The notes: a model not told the origin generated them from the letters alone. DNA of 64,000 nt from an uncultured Eubacteriales bacterium (GCA_900542445.1 UQNN01000004.1:62001-126000); one strand, 5' to 3'. Shown: positions 44,286-53,291, numbered from the stretch's first letter. Translations and numbers: made by a program.

Positions 44286-44321
44286 CACCCGTGGAGCGTA
44301 TGCGACGGGCGGAAGGGGTAT

Positions 44322-44380
44322 GCGTTGGGGCTTTGCCCCAAACCCCACAAGGGAACTGAGTTCCCTTGACCTTCCACTTT
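44322..44380. repeat. Dispersed palindromic repeat, copy 5
   Basis: Reverse orientation: GTTGGGGCTTTGCCCCAAAC, then CCCACA and the inverted repeat AAGGGAACTGAGTTCCCTT. Confidence 0.7.
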
Positions 44381-44392
44381 GAAATCAATATA

Positions 44393-44482
44393 AAGCTTCA
44401 TCGAAGCAGCTCATAGATCAATTCCAAATCGGGAAGTCCAGAAACCTCAGGTTTCTGGCAGGGTGCGGGGCGGCGCCCCGCG
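44393..44482. repeat. Dispersed palindromic repeat, copy 6
   Basis: Forward orientation: hairpin GCTTCATCGAAGC, GGGAAGTCCAG, the inverted repeat CCAGAAACCTCAGGTTTCTGG and the hairpin GCGGGGCGGCGCCCCGC. It lies head to head with copy 5. Confidence 0.7.
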
Positions 44483-44496
44483 AAAAGGAGCGACAG

Positions 44497-44958
44497 ATGT
44501 TTACCAAGTGGGATCACCGTTTTATGGAAATGGCACAGCTCGTTTCGACCTGGGCGAGCTGCTATCAGGAAGAGCGAAAAATCGGCGCGGTTATCGTCAA
44601 GGATAAGCGCGTGATGACCACCGGCTATAACGGCGCGCCTTCGGGCGTGAAAACGTGCGTGGAGCGCGGCGAATGCCTGCGCAAAAAGCTCGGCATTCCC
44701 TCCGGCACGCGGCACGAGATGTGCTACGCCGTCCACGCGGAGCAGAACGCCATCATTCAGGCGGCCAAGCTGGGCGTAAATATCGACGGATCGACGCTCT
44801 ACTGCACCCATCAGCCGTGCATCCTCTGCGCGAAGATGATCGTCAACGCGGGCATCGTGCGCGTGGTTTATCACAGCGGATATCCGGATGATTTCGCGCT
44901 GGATATCTTCAAAGAGGCCGGGGTTCAGGTTGAGTGCTACACCGAATCGGAGGAATAA
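44497..44958 (+). CDS. comEB: dCMP deaminase (ComEB family)
   Basis: Zinc deaminase of 153 residues converting dCMP to dUMP for thymidylate synthesis. [12 protein letters not shown] carries the zinc histidine and catalytic glutamate; [16 protein letters not shown] provides the two zinc cysteines. An additional cysteine loop ([12 protein letters not shown]) is common in this family. ATG 44497 follows AAGGAG. It is followed after two bases by rsmI. Confidence 0.93.
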   Translation: MFTKWDHRFMEMAQLVSTWASCYQEERKIGAVIVKDKRVMTTGYNGAPSGVKTCVERGECLRKKLGIPSGTRHEMCYAVHAEQNAIIQAAKLGVNIDGSTLYCTHQPCILCAKMIVNAGIVRVVYHSGYPDDFALDIFKEAGVQVECYTESEE

Positions 44959-44960
44959 AC

Positions 44961-45845
44961 ATGCCGCGTCTTTTTATTGTCGCCACGCCGATTGGCAACC
45001 TGTCCGATATCAGCGCGCGGGCGCTGCAAACGCTCAGGGACTGCGACCTCATCGCCGCCGAGGATACGCGCGTGACCCGCGCGCTGCTCAATCATTTTGA
45101 AATCAACACGCCCTGCGTCTCGAACCATCAGCATAATGAGGAAAATCGCGCTGCGCCCATCGTCGCGCGCATGCTGGAAGAAGATCTCGATGTGGCGCTC
45201 GTCACCGACGCGGGCACGCCCTGCATCAGCGATCCCGGCAGTTTTCTGGCGAAGGAAGCCGCGGCGGCGGGCATCGAGGTGCTGGCCGTTCCGGGGCCGA
45301 CGGCGATGGCCAGCGCGCTTTCCGTCAGCGGGTTTGACACGCGGGAGTTTGCGTTTTACGGCTTTCTGCCGCGCCAGAAGCGGGAGCTTTCCGAAAAACT
45401 GCTGCAAATTGCGCGCACGGGCGTGCCGATTGCCGTCGCGCACGAGTCGCCGCACCGCGTGATCGATCTGGTCAGCGTGATTTGCGAAACCCTGCCGGGC
45501 TGCCGCATCAGCGCCAGCTGCGATTTGACCAAGCTGCACGAAAAGACGATCCGCGGCACGGCGGAGGAAGTGCTGGCTATGCTCCGCGCCAACGAAAAGG
45601 CGGAGAAGGGCGAGTACTGCCTGGTGCTCGATCTGCATGACGTGCATGTGGAAGAAAGGAAGGCGGCGTACGATACGAGTCTTGAAGCGCGCATTTTTGA
45701 ACTGCTGATGGCGGGACGGGACATGCGCGAGGCAGGCGACGCGCTGATGCAGCAGGGCGAAAAACGCAACGATGTCTACCGCGCGCGCACCGCCGTGCAG
45801 AAATTCTTGGAAGAACTTTGGGAGGATGATGACGATGAAGAATGA
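44961..45845 (+). CDS. rsmI: 16S rRNA (cytidine(1402)-2'-O)-methyltransferase
   Basis: A 294-residue SAM-dependent tetrapyrrole-methylase-fold enzyme that modifies C1402 in the ribosomal P site. PRLFIVATPIGNLSDISARA, DLIAAEDTRVT, LVTDAGTPCISDPG and VLAVPGPTAMASALSVSGF are diagnostic. It ends in an acidic tail. Its ribosome site overlaps the end of comEB, and its own end overlaps the nitroreductase start by 11 bases. Confidence 0.95.
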   Translation: MPRLFIVATPIGNLSDISARALQTLRDCDLIAAEDTRVTRALLNHFEINTPCVSNHQHNEENRAAPIVARMLEEDLDVALVTDAGTPCISDPGSFLAKEAAAAGIEVLAVPGPTAMASALSVSGFDTREFAFYGFLPRQKRELSEKLLQIARTGVPIAVAHESPHRVIDLVSVICETLPGCRISASCDLTKLHEKTIRGTAEEVLAMLRANEKAEKGEYCLVLDLHDVHVEERKAAYDTSLEARIFELLMAGRDMREAGDALMQQGEKRNDVYRARTAVQKFLEELWEDDDDEE

Positions 45846-46584
45846 AACGATTGAACTCCTCTACAACCGAAAGAGCGTCCGCGCTTACGAAAAGCGGGAG
45901 ATTCCGGAGGAGGATGTGCAGAAGATTCTGCGCGCTGCCATCGAAGCGCCGACCGCCGGCAACATGACGCTTTGGAGTGCCATCCGCGTGACGGATGAAG
46001 CGAAGAAAAAGCGCCTGTCTGAAACCTGTGACAATCAGCCGTTTATCGCGTCCGCTCCGCTGGTACTGGTGTTCTGCGCGGATTACAAGCGTTGGTACGA
46101 TCTGTTTGCGACGCTGGATTTGGGCGAAGAGCTGCGCAAGCCGGGCGAAGGCGATCTGATGCTCGCAATGATGGATACGATCATTGCGGCGCATGCCAGC
46201 GTCGTCGCGGCAGACGCGCTGGGCTGCGGCTCGTGCTACATCGGCGACATCATCGAGCGCTGCGAACAGCAGCGGGAAATCCTCGGCCTGCCGGAGTACG
46301 TCAAGCCGGTCTGCATGGTGGTTTACGGCATTCCGACGGAGTTTCAAAAGACGCGCAAGAAGCCCGCGCGCTTTGAAGCGGATGATATCGTATTTGAAAA
46401 CGAATATCAGTCGCGCGATCCCGAACAGATGCGGCGTATGCTCGAAAACCGTCAGGATAAGCACGGCGAAGAGCTGGAACGCTGGATCACGGCGCACTGC
46501 AAGCGCAAATGGAATTGCGATTTTTCTCGCGAGATGACCCGTTCCGCCGCAAAGATGATTCAGGAGTGGCGGGAAGGAAAATAA
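45835..46584 (+). CDS. Nitroreductase-family flavoenzyme
   Basis: A 249-residue FMN oxidoreductase. Three ATGs are close; 45835 is about nine bases from GGGAGG and is preferred. IELLYNRKSVRAYEKREIPE (FMN phosphate arginines) and the EAPTAGNM block are typical. Central SVVAADALGCGSCYIGDII also fits the family. C-terminal KRKWNCDFSREMTRSAAKMI is an extension seen in clostridial members. NAD(P)H-dependent; substrate unknown. Confidence 0.9.
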   Translation: MKNETIELLYNRKSVRAYEKREIPEEDVQKILRAAIEAPTAGNMTLWSAIRVTDEAKKKRLSETCDNQPFIASAPLVLVFCADYKRWYDLFATLDLGEELRKPGEGDLMLAMMDTIIAAHASVVAADALGCGSCYIGDIIERCEQQREILGLPEYVKPVCMVVYGIPTEFQKTRKKPARFEADDIVFENEYQSRDPEQMRRMLENRQDKHGEELERWITAHCKRKWNCDFSREMTRSAAKMIQEWREGK

Positions 46585-46601
46585 GGAAACAGCTCTGTAT
46601 C

Positions 46602-46630
46602 TTGACGCAGAGCTGGATACAGGCTATAAT
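46602..46630 (+). promoter_or_regulatory. Promoter of the putative antitoxin RNA
   Basis: TTGACG 46602-46607, 17-base spacer, TATAAT 46625-46630, pointing towards the toxin 3' end with no coding frame behind it. Confidence 0.75.
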
Positions 46631-46636
46631 GTGAGC

Positions 46637-46733
46637 AAACGAGGAGCCGTCTAGAATCGGTTCTCCCGCTTGAAGTAAAAACCTTAAAGCACAAGACCGC
46701 CGATCAGGTTCCAGCTGACCGGCGGTTCGCTTT
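46637..46733 (+). ncRNA. Putative antisense antitoxin RNA (type I)
   Basis: A short RNA of roughly 95-100 nt is expected from the promoter to the shared terminator. No frame with a ribosome site exists. It would be complementary to the 3' untranslated end of the convergent toxin mRNA, as in the TxpA/RatA arrangement. Confidence 0.6.
46696..46730. terminator. Shared terminator of toxin mRNA and antitoxin RNA
   Basis: ACCGCCGATCAG pairs with CTGACCGGCGGT (11 of 12) around GTTCCAG; it can act in both directions, though T-runs are modest. Confidence 0.7.
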
Positions 46734-46812
46734 ATTTACGGTTCTTTGCGTCTACTGCAATGAGCACGCTCAGGAACGCGATCACAACCATGATGCTCTC
46801 ATACGGTGTCAT
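46732..46812 (-). CDS. Holin-like type I toxin peptide
   Basis: A 26-residue peptide, too short for ordinary ORF finding: MTPYESIMVVIAFLSVLIAV followed by DAKNRK. It has a short N-terminal polar part, one membrane-spanning helix and a basic C terminus, as in the putative holin-like toxins of Firmicutes. Upstream in-frame TAG excludes a longer form. The transcript from the promoter at 46968-46996 has a leader of about 150 nt, and a GGAG-type site is buried between AAACCTAA and TTAGGTTT arms, suggesting translational control. Family call is by resemblance. Confidence 0.7.
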   Translation of the reverse strand: MTPYESIMVVIAFLSVLIAVDAKNRK

Positions 46813-46967
46813 GCCCCGGGAAACCTAATAGTCGCACAAGTGCTCCTTTAGGTTTCCAGCTTCCAGCAAGCTGCTCCGCCCACAGGGCGCGCTTGCTTTC
46901 AGCTCCCCCTTCTTCTGTAATAGAAGCGGGAGGCAACCATCGGCAACACTCGTCTGCCTACAAAAGC
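46813..46967 (-). other. Structured leader of the toxin mRNA
   Basis: No gene. On the minus strand it holds arms AAACCTAA/TTAGGTTT enclosing AAAGGAGCACTTGTGC, plus other short inverted repeats. Confidence 0.5.
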
Positions 46968-46996
46968 ATTATAATATATACTGTCTGCTTTAACAA
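46968..46996 (-). promoter_or_regulatory. Promoter of the toxin gene
   Basis: Minus strand TTGTTA (46996-46991), 17-base spacer, TATAAT (46973-46968). Confidence 0.75.
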
Positions 46997-47068
46997 TCAG
47001 TGAATATGAAAGCGAGCCCCGACATGAATCGAAGCTCGCCTTGCTTTATGAAAATATAATTTTTACGA

Positions 47069-47122
47069 TGGGAAATCCAAGAACCTCAGACTTTCGGTGG
47101 GGGAATGAAGCGGCGTCATTCC
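47069..47122. repeat. Dispersed palindromic repeat, copy 7 (divergent)
   Basis: GGGAAATCCAAGAACCTCAG then ACTTTCGGTGGGGGAATGAAG; the first inverted repeat is partly decayed and the last hairpin is GGAATGAAGCGGCGTCATTCC. It follows metK directly. Confidence 0.55.
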
Positions 47123-47124
47123 GA

Positions 47125-48270
47125 TTACGCGTTCTTCCAGCTCTCCGCCAGATCGGTCTTCTCCCACGGCATATCTTTGGCGTTCTCGCCGAAGTGGCCG
47201 TAGCAGGAAACCTTGCTGAAATTCGGGGTGCGCAGATCGAAGCGCTTGATGATCGCCGCCGGACGCATATCCACGGCAGAAACCAGCTCCTGAATCTTTT
47301 CGCGGGCAACTTTTTCCGTGCCGAAGGTATCGACCAGCACGGAAACCGGCTGGGCCACGCCGATGGCGTAGGAGAGCTGCACCTCGCAGCGGTCAGCCAG
47401 ACCGGCCGCCACGACGTTCTTGGCGATGTAGCGAGCCATGTAGGCGGCGCTGCGGTCCACCTTGCTGGAATCCTTGCCGGAGAACGCGCCGCCGCCGTGA
47501 TGCGCATAGCCGCCGTAGGTATCGACAATCAGCTTGCGTCCGGTCAGGCCGCTGTCGCCCGCAGGGCCGCCGATGAGGAAGCGGCCGGTCGGGTTGACAT
47601 AGATGTGCGTGTTCTGGTCGAGCATGTCGGCGGGGAGCGCGCGGGAGATCACCTCGTCGATGATCGCAGTGCGCAGCTCATTTTCGCTGATGGCCTCGGT
47701 ATGCTGGGTGGAGACGACGACGGTGTCGATGCGGACCGGCTTGCCCGCCTCGTCGTATTCCACGGAAACCTGCGCCTTGCCGTCCGGCAGAATGTCCGGC
47801 AGAATGTGCATCTCACGCACATAGGCCAGGCGCTTGGTCAGCGCATGCGCCAGCTCAATCGGCAGCGGCATCAGGCTTTCCGTCTCGCGGCAGGCATAAC
47901 CGAACATCATGCCCTGATCGCCTGCGCCCGCGTCCTCTTCGATTTCGCGGGAAACGCCCATGTTGATATCCGGGCTCTGCTCGTGCAGGTCGACGGTGAT
48001 CTTGCAGGTCTCCGCGTCGAAGCCGTGGCCCGGCTCGGTGTAGCCGATCTTGCGGATGGTGTCGCGGGCAATCTGTTCGTAGTTCACCTTCGCGGTGGTG
48101 GTGATTTCGCCGAAGATGTGCACCGCGTCGGTGATGGCGGTGACTTCGCAGGCGACGTGGCTCATCGGGTCCTGCGCCAGCAACGCATCCAGAATCGCGT
48201 CGGCAATCTGGTCGCAGACTTTATCGGGATGACCCTTGGTCACACTCTCGGAAGTAAACAGCGTGTGCAT
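47125..48270 (-). CDS. metK: S-adenosylmethionine synthetase
   Basis: Makes SAM from methionine and ATP. The 381-residue protein starts at ATG 48270 ([20 protein letters not shown]). [12 protein letters not shown] and [20 protein letters not shown] are the two diagnostic motifs; HPDK and KDSSKVDR carry catalytic histidine and lysines. The start lies two bases after the stop of the radical SAM gene, so its ribosome site (AAGGAC) is inside that gene and expression is coupled to it. Confidence 0.96.
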   Translation of the reverse strand: MHTLFTSESVTKGHPDKVCDQIADAILDALLAQDPMSHVACEVTAITDAVHIFGEITTTAKVNYEQIARDTIRKIGYTEPGHGFDAETCKITVDLHEQSPDINMGVSREIEEDAGAGDQGMMFGYACRETESLMPLPIELAHALTKRLAYVREMHILPDILPDGKAQVSVEYDEAGKPVRIDTVVVSTQHTEAISENELRTAIIDEVISRALPADMLDQNTHIYVNPTGRFLIGGPAGDSGLTGRKLIVDTYGGYAHHGGGAFSGKDSSKVDRSAAYMARYIAKNVVAAGLADRCEVQLSYAIGVAQPVSVLVDTFGTEKVAREKIQELVSAVDMRPAAIIKRFDLRTPNFSKVSCYGHFGENAKDMPWEKTDLAESWKNA

Positions 48271-48272
48271 CG

Positions 48273-49655
48273 TTAGTCCTTCTTTCCGCAGCCGGCGCCG
48301 CAGGTCGAGCAGTCGTGGCTGCAAGCCCAGAGGCGCTCAGCCGTTGCCTGCCAGTTCTTGGCATATTCGTCGCATTTGGCGCACAGGTGATCCGCCGTCT
48401 CCGGAGACTGCGGGTCGGTGGAATGCGCGCCGGTCTTTTCGACCATTTCACGCAGTATCTGCGGGTTCTCCAGCATCGGGCAGGGACGCAGATGGTTGTC
48501 GTTGAACGGCTGGCCGTCGTGATAGGCCATGAAGATCGGGCTTTGCAGCGCTTCGAGCAGCGTGCAGTTGCGGATGTTCGCGTTGGAGTAATGGATGAAC
48601 ACGCACGGATCGACGTCGCCGTTGGCGTTGATGTGCAGATAGCGGCGACCGCCGGCGATACAGCCGCCGACATACTCGCCGTCGTTCTGGAAGTCCATCG
48701 CAAAGATCGGCTTTGTCGCGCGGATTTCGCGGATGCGGTGGTACATGTATTCGCGCTGCTGCGGATTCGGCAGGAGCTGCGGGGCGGCGTCGTTGCCGAC
48801 CGGCATGTAATGGAAATACCAGATGAAGCGCGCGCCCAGGCTGCAAATGTAATCGATATATTCATCGGACGCGATGGAATCGATATTCGCGCTGGTGTAG
48901 CAGGCGGAAATGCCGAACGGCAGGTGCTTGTCGTGCAGCAGCTTCATGGCGCGGGTCGCCTTTTCAAACACGCCGTTGCCGCGGCGGCCGTCGGTCGCAG
49001 CCTCGAAGCCCTCCAGGCTGATGGCCGGGATGAAGTTCTTTACGCGGAGCATCTCATCGGCAAATTCCTCGTCGATGAGCGTGCCGTTGGTGAAGGAGAG
49101 GAACTGGCAGTCGGAATGCTTGTTGCAGATGGCGATCAAATCCTTCTTGCGAACGAGCGGCTCGCCGCCGGTGTAGATGTACATGTACACGCCCAGTTCC
49201 TTGCCCTGCGTGATGATCGAATCGATCTCGTCAAACGTCAGGTTCAGGCGGTTGCCGTATTCCGCCGCCCAGCAGCCGGTGCAGTGCAGGTTGCAGGCGG
49301 AAGTCGGGTCGAGTAGGATCGCCCACGGAATGTTGCAGTTGTACTTCTTGCGGTTTTCCTCCTGCTTCGGCCAGCCGATGATGTTGGCGTTGAGGAAGAA
49401 GTTCATGAACGTCGCCTTGAGCACTTCCGGATCGGTATCCTTCATGATGTCCATGACGAGATGGTGCATGTTGTTGTCTTTATCGTTAATGACCTTGCGG
49501 ACAGCTGCGCGCTGAGCCGGGAAGCTGTTCGGGCCGTCGCCCGCGAACTTATCCACCCAAGCCATCAGCTTCGGGGCGTTTTCCTCCGGGTTCTTGCCGA
49601 TATAGCTGAACGCGGTGGAGAAAGCAGCTTTTTTCATCGAATCTGCGATACCCAT
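48273..49655 (-). CDS. Radical SAM protein with cysteine-rich C terminus
   Basis: A 460-residue iron-sulfur enzyme. ATG 49655 follows AAAGGAG; the longer frame has no site. The CxxxCxxC cluster is C121, C125 and C128 in [26 protein letters not shown] is the SAM-binding GGE motif. The C-terminal part has a SPASM-like set of cysteines ([24 protein letters not shown]) and ends in [16 protein letters not shown]. The N-terminal 100 residues are a helical domain. Substrate unknown. Directly followed by metK, and a TetR regulator gene is encoded upstream in the same direction. Confidence 0.9.
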   Translation of the reverse strand: MGIADSMKKAAFSTAFSYIGKNPEENAPKLMAWVDKFAGDGPNSFPAQRAAVRKVINDKDNNMHHLVMDIMKDTDPEVLKATFMNFFLNANIIGWPKQEENRKKYNCNIPWAILLDPTSACNLHCTGCWAAEYGNRLNLTFDEIDSIITQGKELGVYMYIYTGGEPLVRKKDLIAICNKHSDCQFLSFTNGTLIDEEFADEMLRVKNFIPAISLEGFEAATDGRRGNGVFEKATRAMKLLHDKHLPFGISACYTSANIDSIASDEYIDYICSLGARFIWYFHYMPVGNDAAPQLLPNPQQREYMYHRIREIRATKPIFAMDFQNDGEYVGGCIAGGRRYLHINANGDVDPCVFIHYSNANIRNCTLLEALQSPIFMAYHDGQPFNDNHLRPCPMLENPQILREMVEKTGAHSTDPQSPETADHLCAKCDEYAKNWQATAERLWACSHDCSTCGAGCGKKD

Positions 49656-49770
49656 AAGACACACTCCTTTGTTGTTGTGGCGCAAGTATATCCCCAAAGC
49701 AAGCCTAAAGAAAATACCCAAATGCAATTTCCTGTCCGTTTTTGGGATATGGGAAAAGAATTTGGGTAAA

Positions 49771-49800
49771 TTTGACACATTCGGTCGAAATTGTGTAAAG
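49771..49800. promoter_or_regulatory. Candidate operator between TetR and radical SAM genes
   Basis: TTnACACA and TGTGTAA arms (within 49772-49799) separated by about 12 bases form an imperfect palindrome in the leader of the radical SAM gene, a plausible binding site for the adjacent TetR protein. Confidence 0.4.
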
Positions 49801-49813
49801 TTTTCTGAACGGA

Positions 49814-50383
49814 TTATTCTGTGTCTGCCGTCGTTAAAAAGCGCTGAACGATGCCTTGCAGGCTGCCGCCCATCAGGCGGTAGAGCTGGCGGATCATCGG
49901 TTCTGGCGGGGACATCATGTTCGCGCCGATCCAGCGGAGGAAAAGGCCGGTGATTCCCAGCCCATACACGCTGACGATGAAATTCTGATCGGCTTCGCTC
50001 AGTCGATCAAAGCCCTCCTGGGCGGAAAAAAGACGGTGGAGTAAGGGGGAAAGCAGCTTGAAAACCTCTTTTTCCAGCGTGTCGCGTTCAAGGGAATGAA
50101 ACGCGTTGAGAACGAGCATCCTGTTTTCCTGCATGTAGACGAACAGGGCGGCGATGCTTTTCTCCCAGTTATCCAGATTGATTTTGTTGGCGACCAGATG
50201 GCGCGCGTCCTCTTGCAGCGTCCAGTCCAGCAGGTCGTAAATATCCTGAAAATGATAATAAAAGGTTTTACGGCTGACTTCCGCATCGTTCGTGATATCC
50301 TGAATGGTGATGTTATCCAGCGTCGTCTTTGACAGCAGTTTTTTCAGGGACATGGAGAGCATGCGTTTTGTCGTGTTGGCCAT
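49814..50383 (-). CDS. TetR-family regulator (DhaS-like)
   Basis: A 189-residue repressor-type protein. The N-terminal HTH shows ITIQDITNDAEVSRKTFYYH with FQDIYDLLDW following, the conserved second and third helices of TetR proteins. The C-terminal domain (about 60-189) is helical and carries AFHSLERDTLEKEVF, typical of the DhaS/TetR_C group. It lies 158 bases upstream of the radical SAM gene in the same direction, so it is probably the local regulator. Effector unknown. Confidence 0.88.
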   Translation of the reverse strand: MANTTKRMLSMSLKKLLSKTTLDNITIQDITNDAEVSRKTFYYHFQDIYDLLDWTLQEDARHLVANKINLDNWEKSIAALFVYMQENRMLVLNAFHSLERDTLEKEVFKLLSPLLHRLFSAQEGFDRLSEADQNFIVSVYGLGITGLFLRWIGANMMSPPEPMIRQLYRLMGGSLQGIVQRFLTTADTE

Positions 50384-50446
50384 CTCCGCACCTCATTTCT
50401 TTTAGTGTATTGTAACGTGTTTTTGATTTTTCGTCAACCGGAGAAT

Positions 50447-50609
50447 GGCGGGCGCGATGCCCGCCGCAGCTTGTTGACATAAGCAAACTTGGCTCGGATA
50501 GCAAAATCAAGAAATTCAGCTATTCTTTCATTTGCGGAAAGGGCTATTCTCCCCCTTCGGGGGGAGAATAGCTTTTTGTCTACAGTCTGTGGCGGGCGCG
50601 ATGCCCGCC
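50447..50609. repeat. Two copies of a 19-bp palindrome in a gene-free spacer
   Basis: GGCGGGCGCGATGCCCGCC occurs at 50447-50465 and 50591-50609, flanking the terminator-like hairpin GCTATTCTCCCCC/GGGGGAGAATAGC with TTTTT (50543-50578). The 307-base spacer 50384-50690 has no gene otherwise. Confidence 0.7.
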
Positions 50610-50690
50610 GTTTGCAACCGGGGGATTCTGGAGAAAAGGCGGGGGCGGGTGTATAATGGCCATGTGCAGAAGAAAAAGGAGGATGAGCGG

Positions 50691-51026
50691 ATGGAGAAGA
50701 GGATAACGCCGGATGAACTGGCCGACATGCTGATGAGACGGGTCTACGTGCCGTTTTCGGCCGTGGCTGCGGTGAATGGACGGGGCGAAATTCTGTCGCT
50801 GTGCCAGTTTGATACGGCCTTTGCGGATCAGACGATTGCATTTGAGAAAAGCGCCGAGGAGATTTGGCTGCTGAGCAACCATCCGGAGGGCGTATGCGAG
50901 ATGACGGAGGAGGACGAGGCAAACCTGCGCCGCTTTCGCCGGGATGTGGGACAGGTGCGCGTGCGTTTTTTCCTCGTCGGCGAGGACACGGGCTGCGTGG
51001 AGGTTGAAATAGGGCGCAAAGCATGA
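50691..51026 (+). CDS. Small JAB/RadC-like protein, probably degenerate
   Basis: A 111-residue protein. ATG 50691 is eight bases from AAGGAGG; TATAAT at 50652-50657 would serve as -10. SNHPEGVCEMTEEDEANLRR followed by FRRDVGQVRVRFFLVGED matches the HNHP-x-G-x4-S/T-x2-D core and following strands of the RadC/JAB metalloprotease-like domain, with the first histidine replaced by serine. The domain is shorter than in RadC. The altered metal site suggests loss of catalysis. Function unknown. Confidence 0.6.
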   Translation: MEKRITPDELADMLMRRVYVPFSAVAAVNGRGEILSLCQFDTAFADQTIAFEKSAEEIWLLSNHPEGVCEMTEEDEANLRRFRRDVGQVRVRFFLVGEDTGCVEVEIGRKA

Positions 51027-51071
51027 TATACTGTGCCCGAAAACCGTAGATGATGGTACGGAGGGAAAAGA

Positions 51072-52196
51072 ATGACCAGGGAAGAAAAAAACGAACTGCT
51101 GACCCAGCTGGGCTCGGAAGATTATGAAGCTTATATGGAGCTGCGCCGTCAGATGGACGTTCTGGCCGCCGACGAGCGGATGGACGACGCGCAGAAGGCT
51201 GCGTTCTATGCCGAAATCCGCGACGAGCTGGTGCTGCTGCGCAAACGCCGCGATCTGATGGCCAAAAAGCTGCAAGCTTTCAACGAACTGATCGATGAGG
51301 TTGAAACCCGGCTGAAAGAGACGGAGCAATACGACCGCAAAAAGAAAAAGAAGGTGCGCATTCTGCCGCCCGCGCCGACCAACGCGCAGATCGACTACCG
51401 CGAGAAGCAGGAAGCGCACTTCGCGCAGGGCATGACGTTTTATAAGCTGTTCTGGGTGTTCTTTATCGGCTGCTTTGCGGGCGTGGTGCTGGAAACGATC
51501 TACTGCCTGATTCAGCGCGGCCATTATGAAAGCCGCGTCGGCCTGATTTACGGCCCGTTTAACCTCGTCTACGGCATCGGCGCGCTCTGCCTGAGCGGCG
51601 CGCTGTATCAATTCCGCAACCGCGGGCGTGTGTTCTCGTTTGTCGGCGGTTTTGTCGTCGGCTCGGTTGTGGAATACGCCTGCTCGTGGTTTCAGGAGGT
51701 CTGCTTCGGCTCGACTTCGTGGGATTACAGCAATATGCCCTATAATCTGAATGGACGCATCTGCCTGCTGTATTCCATTTTCTGGGGCATTTTGGGCATC
51801 TTCTGGATCAAGGATATCTACCCGCGCATGGCCAAGTGGATTTTGAAAATCCCCAACAAGGTCGGTAAGCCGCTGACGTGGGTGCTGCTTGTGTTCATGG
51901 TCTTTAACTCCGTGATGACCCTGTTTACCTCTCTGCGCTGGACGGCCCGCCGCGAGGGCGTCGAGCCGCGCAACGCGTTTGAAGCGTATCTGGACGAGCA
52001 TTATCCGGATGAGCGCATGCAGAAGATTTTCGCCAACGCGGAATTTACCGAGGATCGCGAAGCCCGCATGCAGGATGAACAGGAATCGCAGAATAATTTC
52101 CAGAAGCTCGAAGAACTCAGCAAAGAGCTGGGCCAGGAGACCACCGAAACCATCGAGGATGCAATCGATACGATTAAGAGCGACGCGGAGAAATAA
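51072..52196 (+). CDS. CmpB-type putative membrane transport protein
   Basis: A 374-residue membrane protein. The first 110 residues are charged and coiled-coil-like (KNELLTQLGSEDYEAYMELR onward). The CmpB (DUF1113) domain covers about 120-300 with FYKLFWVFFIGCFAGVVLET, RVGLIYGPFNLVYGIGALCL and YNLNGRICLLYSIFWGILG. A charged helical tail follows. It shares the domain with the C-terminal part of the protein at 21.5 kb. The name as ABC permease is historical; the transported substrate is unknown. Confidence 0.85.
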   Translation: MTREEKNELLTQLGSEDYEAYMELRRQMDVLAADERMDDAQKAAFYAEIRDELVLLRKRRDLMAKKLQAFNELIDEVETRLKETEQYDRKKKKKVRILPPAPTNAQIDYREKQEAHFAQGMTFYKLFWVFFIGCFAGVVLETIYCLIQRGHYESRVGLIYGPFNLVYGIGALCLSGALYQFRNRGRVFSFVGGFVVGSVVEYACSWFQEVCFGSTSWDYSNMPYNLNGRICLLYSIFWGILGIFWIKDIYPRMAKWILKIPNKVGKPLTWVLLVFMVFNSVMTLFTSLRWTARREGVEPRNAFEAYLDEHYPDERMQKIFANAEFTEDREARMQDEQESQNNFQKLEELSKELGQETTETIEDAIDTIKSDAEK

Positions 52197-52212
52197 GCAA
52201 ACGCTCTTCCCC

Positions 52213-52264
52213 AAAAACAGACAGTCCGGAGAAACGCCGACGCGCTCCGGACTGTCTGTTTTTA
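52213..52264. terminator. Terminator between convergent genes
   Basis: AAAAACAGACAGTCCGGAG pairs with CTCCGGACTGTCTGTTTTT; long and able to work for both strands. Confidence 0.9.
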
Positions 52265-52275
52265 TACAGGAAAAA

Positions 52276-53286
52276 TCATTTGATTATGCCCTTTATCATC
52301 ACCCTGTCGCGCTCGTCCAGCTCATGCTTCACGCTTTCCACTTCGCCCGTTTGGGCGTTCATCAGCACGAGCACATCGGGCGCGGTTTTCAGCGCTTCGG
52401 CGCTTGCATCGGCGGGCCTGTCCGGGCAGCAGATCACCAGGTAGCGCGCAACGCCGTCGTCAAAGGCGCGTTCGCTGAACAGCATCGGGTAACACAGCGG
52501 TTCGATGTCCGCAAGCCCCTGCGCGGCATAATCGGCGGCGGCAGCCACCTTGGCGATGGATTGCGCCTGCTCGCGGGTCAGGTCTGCGGCCGTCGCGGCG
52601 CGGAGCGTTGCGCCCTCATAGCGGCGGGAAAACTCCACCTGCACATTTTCAGCCCACAGGCCGATGGAACTGCCGTATTTATCATACCAGCTCTGCACTT
52701 CGGGTGCGCTTTCGCTCAGATAAATCGGGTGCGTGGCCAGATCCGCGGCGGAATGATGGATCACCTGACCGGAAAGCGCGTCCACGGTCACGGAAAACGT
52801 GCAGCCGTTGCCGTAGATGCTCGTCATCAGCACGGTATACGCGTCACCCGTCCGCTCACAGGAGACGGTGTATTCGTCGAAAGAGAAAATGCTTGTGTCG
52901 CAGAGCGTTTCAAAGCATGCCCGCGCGGCCTGAATGGCGTCCTGCTCGGTGAGCGCGCCGGACGCCGCGGCGTTTGCGGTGGCCAGCGGAGAACGCGCGG
53001 CGGTCGCTTCCGGCGTGGCATCCGGGGAGAGAATACGGTCTTCGCCCGGCGCGGCGGCGTTGACTGCGCTCAGGCGGCGCGTGTGCAGCGTGAAAGCGGA
53101 TACGGGCAGAACGAGCAGCAGAAGCAGCCCGGCGGCGAAGGCCAGATTGAGCCGCCGCGCGCGCTTTTTGGCCCTGACGCGGCGGCCGTGAATCGCGGCC
53201 ATGACGTTGCGCTCATCCTGCGCGTTGAAGCGGACGGCGCAGAGGCTCTCGTCGATGGCTTCACGAATGGTTGGGTCTTTTTTCAT
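52276..53286 (-). CDS. Anti-sigma-factor-like membrane protein
   Basis: A 336-residue single-pass protein encoded five bases after the ECF sigma gene. The N-terminal cytoplasmic part (about 1-45) would hold the sigma factor, one membrane helix is LNLAFAAGLLLLLVLPVSAF, and an extracytoplasmic domain of about 270 residues follows, beginning with a Pro/Ala-rich linker. The outer domain shows two PepSY-like segments (ALTEQDAIQAARACFE and DLTREQAQSIAKVAAA). Gene order and topology argue for an anti-sigma factor; no zinc-binding (ZAS) HxxxCxxC motif is seen. Confidence 0.75.
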   Translation of the reverse strand: MKKDPTIREAIDESLCAVRFNAQDERNVMAAIHGRRVRAKKRARRLNLAFAAGLLLLLVLPVSAFTLHTRRLSAVNAAAPGEDRILSPDATPEATAARSPLATANAAASGALTEQDAIQAARACFETLCDTSIFSFDEYTVSCERTGDAYTVLMTSIYGNGCTFSVTVDALSGQVIHHSAADLATHPIYLSESAPEVQSWYDKYGSSIGLWAENVQVEFSRRYEGATLRAATAADLTREQAQSIAKVAAAADYAAQGLADIEPLCYPMLFSERAFDDGVARYLVICCPDRPADASAEALKTAPDVLVLMNAQTGEVESVKHELDERDRVMIKGIIK

Positions 53287-53291
53287 CGAAC

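Noticed and set aside
49656..49813. SAM riboswitch before the radical SAM-metK operon
   Set aside because: The 158-base gap lacks the conserved core and hairpins of SAM-I to SAM-IV; only a palindrome and the ribosome site are seen.
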